From positions 1,364,001 through 1,428,000 of the forward strand of contig OZ251571.1 of assembly GCA_965243565.1 (NCBI GenBank): a stretch of DNA of 64,000 nt. The letters run 5' to 3'. Under the pieces are notes generated by a model. That model did not search any database and was not told the origin of the DNA. It saw nothing but the letters and a program-made list of their open reading frames with translations. Below, piece by piece: positions 20,141 to 27,415 of the stretch (position 1 is the first letter of the stretch; each line of letters opens with the position of its first letter). A program made the position numbers and the translations under genes. Source of the DNA: CBDEVH01 sp965243565 (GTDB lineage Bacteria > Pseudomonadota > Gammaproteobacteria > Tethybacterales > Persebacteraceae).

Positions 20141-20839
20141 TTATACAGCACGCCGCACCATCATGTCTTTAATTTTTCCAATCGCTTGAGTGGGGTTTAA
20201 TGATTTTGGACAAACATCAACACAATTCATAATTGTATGACAACGAAACAGACGATACGGATCTTCGAGATTATCCAAACGTTCATTTACGGCAGTATCA
20301 CGCGAATCAGCAATAAAACGGTACGCCTGCAACAAGCCAGCCGGACCTACAAACTTATCAGGATTCCACCAAAAAGAAGGGCACGATGTTGAACAACACG
20401 CGCACAAAATACACTCATACAGACCATCCAACTCCTCACGCTCGGCAGGTGATTGCAATCTTTCTTTTTCGGGCAATGGCTCATCATTAATAAGATAAGG
20501 TTTAATCGACCGATACTGTTTATAAAATTGACTCATATCGACGATTAAATCACGAATAATCGGCAATCCCGGTAATGGACGTACAATAATAGGTTCTTTT
20601 AGTTCTGCCAGCGGCGCAATACACGCCAACATATTTTTGCCATTAACATTAACCCCATCTGAACCACATACACCCTCGCGGCACGAACGCCGCACACTAA
20701 GCGAATCATCATGTTCCGACTTTATTTGAACAAGTGCATCCAACAACATTTTTGCCGTAGAAGGCAGCGTCACATCAAAATCCTGCATATAGGGTTTGCT
20801 GTCTGTTTCTGGATTGTAACGATAGATAGATAACTTCAT
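20141..20839 (-). CDS. sdhB: Succinate dehydrogenase iron-sulfur subunit SdhB
   Basis: Electron-transfer subunit of complex II, 232 residues. The N-terminal plant-type ferredoxin domain has the 2Fe-2S ligands in SCREGVCGSDGVNVNG and MLAC. The C-terminal domain has the 4Fe-4S and 3Fe-4S cysteines in CILCACCSTSCP and CHTIMNCVDVCPKSLNP. Length is normal (238 in E. coli). It is the first gene of its operon here: sdhC, sdhD and sdhA do not precede it, and 333 bases of non-coding DNA separate it from a divergent exonuclease gene. Confidence 0.96.
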   Translation of the reverse strand: MKLSIYRYNPETDSKPYMQDFDVTLPSTAKMLLDALVQIKSEHDDSLSVRRSCREGVCGSDGVNVNGKNMLACIAPLAELKEPIIVRPLPGLPIIRDLIVDMSQFYKQYRSIKPYLINDEPLPEKERLQSPAEREELDGLYECILCACCSTSCPSFWWNPDKFVGPAGLLQAYRFIADSRDTAVNERLDNLEDPYRLFRCHTIMNCVDVCPKSLNPTQAIGKIKDMMVRRAV

Positions 20840-21172
20840 GCCAAATTGTCCTTTTATTTAACTCAAAATATCAATACGATAATCATTGATGTTATCCCGT
20901 ATATTACCCTATTGCTTCTTTTAAAAAAATATTCTGGTGCAATGCAGCATTATCAGGATGAGATTTTAATAATACCCACTATTTGATTGATATCGTTATA
21001 ACACCTTTATAACAATGGTGTTTTTAGCTCATAAAAACCAATGAAATTGACCTATCAACCACTATAACAGTTAAATTACCCGACAATATTTTTCAAAATG
21101 GTATAAAATTAAACTGTCAGCAAATCAAAATATAGTCCTCACCATATACAACAGTACTACACTCAAATTTAA
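20840..21172. other. 333-base divergent intergenic region, sdhB / exonuclease
   Basis: AT-rich and without an ORF or recognisable gene remnant. Seen in it: a dyad 20874-20902 (ATACG..CGTAT plus inner ATAA/TTAT) that would form a leader hairpin about 35-63 bases before the sdhB start; a 14-base stretch at 20938-20951 identical to the core of the phasin operator at 56789-56802; and a weak stem AACACC/GGTGTT at 21000-21022 followed by five T on the + strand. Promoters for both flanking genes should lie here, but no hexamer pair is convincing. Confidence 0.5.
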
Positions 21173-21670
21173 ATGATGTTAAAAAAGACCTTCGTTGCCA
21201 TTGATTTTGAAACAGCCAATTATGCAAGGAACAGTGCTTGCGCGGTTGCCATTGTTCGAGTTGAATCAGGGCAGATAACACAACAAGAGTATAAGTTAAT
21301 TCAGCCACCTACTTTAGATTTTACTTTTACCCATATTCATGGCATAACGGCAGAACAGGTAGAAAACGAACCTTACTTTGCGACAGTATGGAATTCTATA
21401 TCTTATTTAACGGAAGGCATCGATTGCTTTGTTGCACACAATGCTCCTTTTGATAAAGGCGTTTTAGATGCTTGTTGTGAACATGAAAATATTAATATTC
21501 CGAATATTCCATTCGAGTGTACTTTGTCGATGGCGAGAAAGCGGTTAAATTTAACATCTAATAAACTACCCGATGTTTGCCATTATTTTAATATCCCGTT
21601 AAATCACCATGATGCTTTATCCGATGCAAGGGCTTGTGCTCATATTGCATTGGCATTGCAGACCCTCTAA
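21173..21670 (+). CDS. DnaQ-like DEDDh 3'-5' exonuclease
   Basis: Stand-alone exonuclease of 165 residues. The three Exo motifs are intact: AIDFET (Asp11, Glu13), VAHNAPFDKGVL, and NHHDALSDARACAH, which supplies the motif III histidine and aspartate. It lacks the C-terminal part of DNA polymerase III epsilon, so it is one of the short DnaQ/RNase T superfamily proteins acting on DNA or RNA ends. The exact substrate cannot be read from sequence. Two consecutive ATG codons (21173, 21176) could start it. The following gene is a DNA methyltransferase about 150 bases away, likely in a separate transcript. Confidence 0.85.
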   Translation: MMLKKTFVAIDFETANYARNSACAVAIVRVESGQITQQEYKLIQPPTLDFTFTHIHGITAEQVENEPYFATVWNSISYLTEGIDCFVAHNAPFDKGVLDACCEHENINIPNIPFECTLSMARKRLNLTSNKLPDVCHYFNIPLNHHDALSDARACAHIALALQTL

Positions 21671-21711
21671 TAATTGATTGCCCTGCCCTAAATATACTAA
21701 GTTTTGACTAA

Positions 21712-21730
21712 AAAACCAGAGTGTGGTTTT
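21712..21730 (+). terminator. Possible weak terminator after the exonuclease gene
   Basis: Inverted repeat AAAACCA-GAGTG-TGGTTTT, a 7-bp AT-rich stem whose 3' arm ends in four T. It lies 40 bases after the exonuclease stop. Low GC content makes it weak. Confidence 0.35.
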
Positions 21731-21759
21731 AACCAATAAAAAATCACTTTCAGATTAGT

Positions 21760-21786
21760 TTGTCATAGTCGTAAAAGTAATACAAT
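21760..21786 (+). promoter_or_regulatory. Candidate promoter of the methyltransferase gene
   Basis: TTGTCA (21760-21765) and TACAAT (21781-21786), each one mismatch from the sigma-70 consensus, with a 15-base spacer that is shorter than optimal. It lies 33 bases before the start codon at 21819. I see no GANTC site in the region before the gene, unlike the methylation-controlled ccrM promoter of Caulobacter. Confidence 0.35.
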
Positions 21787-21818
21787 TTCTGGGCATTATG
21801 GCGTGATAAAATTATTAT

Positions 21819-22934
21819 ATGGCTAAAAAAACCACCTCTCCTAGCAACAATGCCATTGATTCTAATTATGAAATTTACAGCGGTGATTGTATTGATAGAC
21901 TAAAAAAACTACCTGAAAAATCGGTTAATTTGGTTTTTGCCGATCCGCCCTACAACCTACAGCTTAAAAAAGAATTGTATCGCCCCAATCATACCAAAGT
22001 CGATGGCGTCAATGATCATTGGGATAAATTTTCATCAAATACCGATTACGATAAATTTACCATAGACTGGTTAAGTGCTTGTCGCCGAGTGCTTGCTGAC
22101 GATGCCACAATTTGGGTTATTGGTTCATACCATAATATTTTTAGAGTCGGCAAAATTATGATGGATTTGGATTTTTGGATTCTCAACGATGTGCAATGGT
22201 ACAAACCCAACCCCATGCCCAATTTTCGGGGAGTGCGTTTTACCAATGCCACTGAAACATTAATTTGGGCAAAAAAATCGGAATCACAAAAAAAATATAC
22301 CTTTAATCACCAAGTAATGAAGGCATTAAACAATGACAAGCAAATGACATCGGTTTGGCAAATTCCCTTGTGTACTGGCAACGAAAGAATAAAGGGCAAA
22401 GACGGGAAAAAAGCCCATTCAACACAAAAACCAGAGGAATTATTAAAACGAGTTATATTGTCTAGCACTCATGAAGGCGATATTGTTTTAGATCCTTTTG
22501 CAGGCAGTGGCACAACCTGTGCCATGGCAAAAAAATTAAATCGAAAATGGATTGCCATCGAAAAAGAAGCAAAATATATAAGGCTTATAAAGCAACGATT
22601 AGACGATATTAACCCTGATGATTTTAAACAATTAAGATTGGTAGAAGCAAAAAAAGAATCCGCTACCAAAGTTAGTATGCAGCAGTTGATTAAAGCAAAA
22701 TACATACAAAAAAATCAAACCCTATACACAAAAAACAAGAAACATTCCGCCGCTGTTTTGTCTGATGGTCATATAAAAAATGGAATTAGCAGCGGTTCCA
22801 TCCACAAAGTAGGTGCTCTAATAAAAGAAACCGAAAGTTGTAATGGCTGGCTATTTTGGTATTTTGAAAATAACAGAGAATTAATTTCAATCGACGAACA
22901 CCGAAAAAATTATAGAAAACATTATGAATTATAA
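21819..22934 (+). CDS. CcrM-type DNA adenine-N6 methyltransferase (predicted GANTC)
   Basis: Beta-class adenine methyltransferase of 371 residues. The catalytic DPPY motif is at 42-45 in LVFADPPYNLQLKKELYRP, and the AdoMet-binding DPFAGSGTT is at about 225-233, giving the beta order of motifs. The stretch after DPPY (ELYRP, then KVDGVNDHWDKF) and the C-terminal RAMA domain ending in GWLFWYFENNRELISID match the Caulobacter CcrM/HinfI group, which methylates GANTC. No restriction endonuclease gene is beside it, so it looks like a solitary regulatory or inherited methylase. CcrM is a hallmark of Alphaproteobacteria, whereas the rest of this window looks beta/gamma. Specificity is inferred from family resemblance. 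Confidence 0.9.
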   Translation: MAKKTTSPSNNAIDSNYEIYSGDCIDRLKKLPEKSVNLVFADPPYNLQLKKELYRPNHTKVDGVNDHWDKFSSNTDYDKFTIDWLSACRRVLADDATIWVIGSYHNIFRVGKIMMDLDFWILNDVQWYKPNPMPNFRGVRFTNATETLIWAKKSESQKKYTFNHQVMKALNNDKQMTSVWQIPLCTGNERIKGKDGKKAHSTQKPEELLKRVILSSTHEGDIVLDPFAGSGTTCAMAKKLNRKWIAIEKEAKYIRLIKQRLDDINPDDFKQLRLVEAKKESATKVSMQQLIKAKYIQKNQTLYTKNKKHSAAVLSDGHIKNGISSGSIHKVGALIKETESCNGWLFWYFENNRELISIDEHRKNYRKHYEL

Positions 22935-22979
22935 AATAGGACAATCATCAATTTTCCCAATGCCAAGTAATAGCAAGTA

Positions 22980-24323
22980 ATGACAGCCTACCTTCTTAAT
23001 ACGATTCCCGTTAGTGAGTTTATTAATCAAGCGGCAAAAACGATTGACGCACATTTTTCACCGTTATGGATTAGCGGCGAAATTGCCAATTTTACGGCAG
23101 CGACTTCTGGGCATTGGTATTTTGTGCTGCGTGATCAAAAAACTCAAATGGATTGCGTGATGTTTGCACGTGAAAACAGGCTGGTTAATCAACCAATTAA
23201 AAGCGGTGATAAAGTGGTTTTGTTTGGTAGACCGACGCTATATCCCGCTCGAGGGAAGTTTCAATTTTCCGCACAATTAATGGAGTTAGACGGCGTTGGA
23301 AGATTATACGACCTTTTTTTACGACGTAAGCAAAAATGGAATGAACTCGGCTGGTTTAGTCGCGACTCTAAGAAATCACTACCGCTTATTCCCAAAAGCA
23401 TAGGCATTGTTGGTTCTACGGCTGGTGCCGCCTTGCAAGATGTACTGCATACTATTGAACAACGGTTTCCAGCAGTACAAATAATTGTTTATCCATGCCC
23501 CGCACAAGGTGCTGATGCCGCCGAAAAAATTGCCAATGCAATTACAATTGCCAATAAACGGCAAGAGTGCGATGTGCTTATTGTTTGCCGTGGCGGTGGT
23601 GGTATTGAAGATTTATGGGCATACAACGAAGAGGCAGTGGTGACTGCCATTGCCTCTTCTGATTTGCCTATTGTAACAGGCATCGGTCATGAGATTGATG
23701 AAACACTTGCTGATTATGCCGCTGATTATCATGCTGTAACACCAACGGCGGCGGCAGTTGCCACTGTGCCTGTCCTATCAACTATTATGAATCAATTACA
23801 CGATTATCGTAATCGCTTACAAAAAAACATGAACACACTGCTCAATAATCAGATTCAGCAGCTGGACTGGGCAATCAAATTAATAACAAGCCCGATGCAA
23901 TTAATAGAACAAAAAAAAGAGGCAGTGCATTTTTTGCAAGCCAAATTGAACATGATAGTTTGGCAATTTCTCAATGTATCAGTAGAAAAAATTGCACGCC
24001 AAGAAAAATCCATTCGTCAACCTAATTTGTCGTTGCCAATAGCCAGAATCGAAAAACGACAGCAATTGTTACAACAAGCGTTGCATAATAAATTAATGAA
24101 ACTATCCACCAAATTGCTAGAAAAAGAAACAGCCTTACGCTTTTTATCACCACAGCATGTTTTAGAACGTGGCTATAGTATTGTCTATAACGAAAAGGGC
24201 AAGGTTATTAGCGATGGCAAGAAAATTCAAACGGCTTCTGTTATTACGGTTGACTTTAACCAAGGGCAGATAACCGCGTCTGTTTTAACTGTTAAAAAAA
24301 ATAAAAAACATGACCTTTGCTAA
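22980..24323 (+). CDS. xseA: Exodeoxyribonuclease VII large subunit
   Basis: Catalytic subunit of exonuclease VII, 447 residues, which degrades single-stranded DNA from both ends. The N-terminal OB-fold domain (about 1-110) includes LWISGEIANFTAATSGHWYF and CVMFARENR. The catalytic domain shows RGGGGIEDLWAYNEEAV and PIVTGIGHEIDETLADYAAD, then a long coiled-coil C-terminal region and the closing LERGYSIVYN block. The small subunit xseB is not in the window. The ATG at 22980 has no clear ribosome binding site. It overlaps mobA by 14 bases. Confidence 0.95.
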   Translation: MTAYLLNTIPVSEFINQAAKTIDAHFSPLWISGEIANFTAATSGHWYFVLRDQKTQMDCVMFARENRLVNQPIKSGDKVVLFGRPTLYPARGKFQFSAQLMELDGVGRLYDLFLRRKQKWNELGWFSRDSKKSLPLIPKSIGIVGSTAGAALQDVLHTIEQRFPAVQIIVYPCPAQGADAAEKIANAITIANKRQECDVLIVCRGGGGIEDLWAYNEEAVVTAIASSDLPIVTGIGHEIDETLADYAADYHAVTPTAAAVATVPVLSTIMNQLHDYRNRLQKNMNTLLNNQIQQLDWAIKLITSPMQLIEQKKEAVHFLQAKLNMIVWQFLNVSVEKIARQEKSIRQPNLSLPIARIEKRQQLLQQALHNKLMKLSTKLLEKETALRFLSPQHVLERGYSIVYNEKGKVISDGKKIQTASVITVDFNQGQITASVLTVKKNKKHDLC

Positions 24324-24921
24324 AAAAGATATTAGTGGCGTTGTATTAGCAGGCGGGCAAGGTAGCCGCATGAATAGCCAAGACAAAGGGTTGCTTTTGC
24401 TGGCGGATAAACCGTTGGTATACTGGACAATTAAACGTTTGCAACAACAAATTAGTACCATTGTTATTAATGCCAACCGTAGTTTGGATACTTATGAAAA
24501 ACTGGGCTACCTTGTTGTCAGCGATAGTATTACGGGTTATTTGGGGCCGCTGGCAGGAATGCATGCGGGAATGATAGCAACACAATCTAGTGAATGGACA
24601 GTATTTGTACCTTGTGATTCGCCCTTTTTCCCATCCGATTTGGTACAACGGTTATACGATGCCGTAATAGCAAAAGATGCCGATATTGCAGTGGCTTGTA
24701 CGGGCGGTTATCCGCAACCTGTTTTTTTACTAGCACGCACTTCGTTGGCGAATCAGCTTGCCGATTTTATACAGCAACAACAAAAAATAATGTTGTGGTG
24801 TCGGCAGCATAAATGGACAGAGGTCGATTTTTTAGATAAGCAGTGTTTTGATAATATTAATACACCCGACGACTTAAAAGCAGCTCATAGCCGCATATTA
24901 CAGGAATGGACAAATGCATAA
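24310..24921 (+). CDS. mobA: Molybdenum cofactor guanylyltransferase MobA
   Basis: Protein of 203 residues that joins GMP to molybdopterin to form the bis-MGD cofactor of DMSO reductase-family enzymes such as formate dehydrogenase. The nucleotidyltransferase signature LAGGQGSRMNSQDKGLL is at about 12-28, followed by GPLAGMHAGM and the metal-site segment VPCDSPFFP. It overlaps xseA by 14 bases and tag by 8. With moaA and fdhD nearby, this points to a molybdenum formate dehydrogenase elsewhere in the genome. Confidence 0.92.
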   Translation: MTFAKKDISGVVLAGGQGSRMNSQDKGLLLLADKPLVYWTIKRLQQQISTIVINANRSLDTYEKLGYLVVSDSITGYLGPLAGMHAGMIATQSSEWTVFVPCDSPFFPSDLVQRLYDAVIAKDADIAVACTGGYPQPVFLLARTSLANQLADFIQQQQKIMLWCRQHKWTEVDFLDKQCFDNINTPDDLKAAHSRILQEWTNA

Positions 24922-25483
24922 GCGGTGTGCGTGGGTTGATTTAAACAGTCCGCTGTATGTTGACTATCACGATACAGTATGGGGCGTTGCTGTCCATAAT
25001 GATCGTACGCATTTTGAATTTATTACCTTAGAAGGTGCACAAGCAGGGCTTAGCTGGATTACCATACTTAAAAAACGCGAGCAGTATCAGCTGGCTTTTG
25101 ATGACTTTGATTTTGAAAAAATTGCACGTTATGATGATGCTAAAATTGAATCGCTCATGCAAAATAGCGGCTTGGTACGCAACCGTAGAAAAATTGAATC
25201 GACTATTGGCAATGCCCGTGTTTTTATCAAAATTATTGAATCTCATGGCTCATTTGATTCTTGGGTATGGCGTTTTGTTAACAACGCCCCTATCATCAAC
25301 GACTGGAAAGCCCTCGATGAAGTCCCTATTACAACCGCTATTGCACAAGATTTATCAAAATCACTAAAAGCCCATGGGTTTAAATTTGTTGGTCCAACCA
25401 TTGTTTATTCTTATATGCAAGCCACTGGTATGATTTGCGATCATGAAACGCAGTGTTTTTGCCATCCTAATAATTGTCGCTAA
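24914..25483 (+). CDS. tag: DNA-3-methyladenine glycosylase I
   Basis: Base-excision repair glycosylase of 189 residues that removes 3-methyladenine. The N-terminal RCAWVDLNSPLYVDYHDTVWG and the segment FEFITLEGAQAGLSW are characteristic. The zinc ligands of the family, an N-terminal Cys and His and a C-terminal His-x3-Cys (HETQCFCH), are all visible. It is wedged between two molybdenum cofactor genes, with which it overlaps or nearly abuts, but has no evident functional link to them. Confidence 0.94.
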   Translation: MHKRCAWVDLNSPLYVDYHDTVWGVAVHNDRTHFEFITLEGAQAGLSWITILKKREQYQLAFDDFDFEKIARYDDAKIESLMQNSGLVRNRRKIESTIGNARVFIKIIESHGSFDSWVWRFVNNAPIINDWKALDEVPITTAIAQDLSKSLKAHGFKFVGPTIVYSYMQATGMICDHETQCFCHPNNCR

Positions 25484-25534
25484 GTCGCTCACACCTATCA
25501 ACAAGTATTGGATATTCCTGTAAAATTAAGCATT

Positions 25535-26572
25535 ATGGAATTTTCGCCTTTAACCACTCGAGCTGATTCAATTCACGATGATGGTACGTTAATCGACCGC
25601 TATGGCCGCCACATCAATTATTTGCGATTATCAGTGACTGATCGCTGCGATTTACGTTGTCATTATTGTATGCCATACAACATGAAGTTTCTACCTAAAA
25701 AAGAGATTCTCACCTTACAAGAGCTGCTCATCATATCTGAAACTTTTGTGGATTTGGGTGTAAAGAAAATCCGTATTACCGGTGGCGAACCATTGGTACG
25801 TAATAATGTCTTGTGGCTTTGTGAAAAAATTGCGGCACTAGATGGGCTCAATGAACTGACGATTACCAGCAATGGTACACAGTTAAAACGTTTTGCCACC
25901 GATCTTGTTAATGCTGGCGTAAAGCGCATTAATATTTCGCTGGATACGTTACAAGCCGACAAATTTGAAAAACTAACCCGTACCGGCCGTTTACACGATG
26001 TTTTAGAGGGACTCAATGCGGCCATTGCGGCCAAGTTTCCTAAGCGCATTAAGATCAATACGGTGATGATGAATAATTTTAATAGTGACGAAATTATTAA
26101 TTTGGTTAGTTTTGCTATTGAACGTGATTTAGACATTTCATTTATTGAGGAAATGCCATTGGGAGATGTTGGATATGAACGACGTGATTCCTTCTATAGC
26201 GCCGAAAAAGCGATGCAGCAACTACAAACGGTTTTTAAATTGTCCCAGAGTAATCACGATAGCGGTGGTCCTGCACGTTACTGGGATATTGCCGATACCG
26301 ATACCCGTGTTGGCTTTATCACACCCCATAGTCATAATTTTTGCCATCGGTGTAATCGTGTCCGCACCACCGCCACGGGTATGTTATACCCTTGTTTGGG
26401 GCAAAACGATGCGGTGAATATTCGCGATATTATCCGAGAAAGTGCCAATCCACGTGTTGCATTACGGCAAGGTATTATTGATTTAATGGATATTAAACCA
26501 AAAGGGCATGAGTTTGATCTTGAACAAAGCAATGTAGCGGTTGTTCGTTTTATGTCTACTACCGGCGGATGA
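25535..26572 (+). CDS. moaA: GTP 3',8-cyclase MoaA
   Basis: Radical SAM enzyme of 345 residues starting molybdopterin synthesis from GTP. The SAM-binding cluster ligands are Cys38, Cys42 and Cys45 (RCDLRCHYC). The second cluster uses the C-terminal FCHRCNRVR plus a cysteine in LYPCLG. The chain ends in Gly-Gly, the tail required for activity. The frame is open upstream to a TTG at 25508, but the ATG at 25535 fits the family better. ATGA overlap with fdhD. Confidence 0.95.
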   Translation: MEFSPLTTRADSIHDDGTLIDRYGRHINYLRLSVTDRCDLRCHYCMPYNMKFLPKKEILTLQELLIISETFVDLGVKKIRITGGEPLVRNNVLWLCEKIAALDGLNELTITSNGTQLKRFATDLVNAGVKRINISLDTLQADKFEKLTRTGRLHDVLEGLNAAIAAKFPKRIKINTVMMNNFNSDEIINLVSFAIERDLDISFIEEMPLGDVGYERRDSFYSAEKAMQQLQTVFKLSQSNHDSGGPARYWDIADTDTRVGFITPHSHNFCHRCNRVRTTATGMLYPCLGQNDAVNIRDIIRESANPRVALRQGIIDLMDIKPKGHEFDLEQSNVAVVRFMSTTGG

Positions 26573-27396
26573 AGACTAAAAAGCCTTTGTGCAGTAAGGC
26601 TGCCATCGCTTCTGATATTTCTATTGACGTTATTGACGAAACAGGAAAAACACGCCCTTTGGCTATTACTGCCGAATACCCGCTAACGGTTTATATTGAT
26701 AAACGCGAAATGGTCACTCTAATGACGTTGGGGTTAATGCCCGAACTACTGACCATTGGTTGGTTACGCAACCAATCCATTTTGCAATCATTGTCACAGA
26801 TTGAATCCGTACAAGTTGATTGGGAGGCCGAAGCAGTTAGCGTCTGCACAGTTAAAGGCAAAACCATACCCGATACAGATCACCATAGCCCGCCTCGCGT
26901 CGTTACCTCTGGTTGCGGACAAAACACCATGTTGGACAATCTCATGGCACAAATTGATACCCTATCATTAACTCGAAAAAAAAAATTCAATGCGACCGCT
27001 TTATACGACTTAGTGCAACGTATTCGCACCTTAGACAGCGTCTATAAAAAATCTGGTACAGTACATGGCTGTATGCTTGCCGAATACAACAAAAATCATG
27101 TGAGTCCTCTCATTTTTGTAGAGGATATTGGTCGCCATAATGCGGTCGATACGATTTCAGGCTGGATGTGGATGAATAATATTAACGGTGATAGCAAAGT
27201 ATTTTATACCACAGGCCGTTTGACATCAGAGATGGTGATTAAGTGTGCACAAATGCAAATCCCTTATTTGGTCTCGCGTTCTGGCACTACCGGCATGGGT
27301 TACTCGGTTGCCAAGCAAGTCGGGCTAACCATGATTGGACGGGCATTAAATCGTCGCTATGTTATTTTTTCGGGGCAGGCACACTTTAATAGTTAG
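26569..27396 (+). CDS. fdhD: Formate dehydrogenase accessory sulfurtransferase FdhD
   Basis: Protein of 275 residues; FdhD carries sulfur from IscS to the molybdenum cofactor to activate formate dehydrogenase. Family blocks seen are VTLMTLGLMPELLTIGW, the loop VVTSGCGQNTML, EDIGRHNAVDTISGW and TTGRLTSEMVIKCAQM. E. coli FdhD has a Cys-x2-Cys loop; here only the first cysteine (about residue 116) remains. The overlap with moaA links cofactor synthesis to its sulfuration. Confidence 0.92.
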   Translation: MKTKKPLCSKAAIASDISIDVIDETGKTRPLAITAEYPLTVYIDKREMVTLMTLGLMPELLTIGWLRNQSILQSLSQIESVQVDWEAEAVSVCTVKGKTIPDTDHHSPPRVVTSGCGQNTMLDNLMAQIDTLSLTRKKKFNATALYDLVQRIRTLDSVYKKSGTVHGCMLAEYNKNHVSPLIFVEDIGRHNAVDTISGWMWMNNINGDSKVFYTTGRLTSEMVIKCAQMQIPYLVSRSGTTGMGYSVAKQVGLTMIGRALNRRYVIFSGQAHFNS

Positions 27397-27415
27397 TTGG
27401 AAACTTTGTATAAAA

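Noticed and set aside
21000..21025. Stem AACACC/GGTGTT with T5 as a terminator
   Set aside because: An 11-base loop, only six pairs, and no + strand gene upstream that it could terminate.
21819..22934. An alphaproteobacterial origin for the whole window, suggested by the CcrM-type methylase and the type Ib aminotransferase
   Set aside because: fis next to purH, a four-cysteine DksA, pdxJ-acpS-nagZ, the Nudix/ThiE fusion and the ispE-tRNA-Gln-prs-rplY order all point to the beta/gamma group; one or two genes can be transferred.
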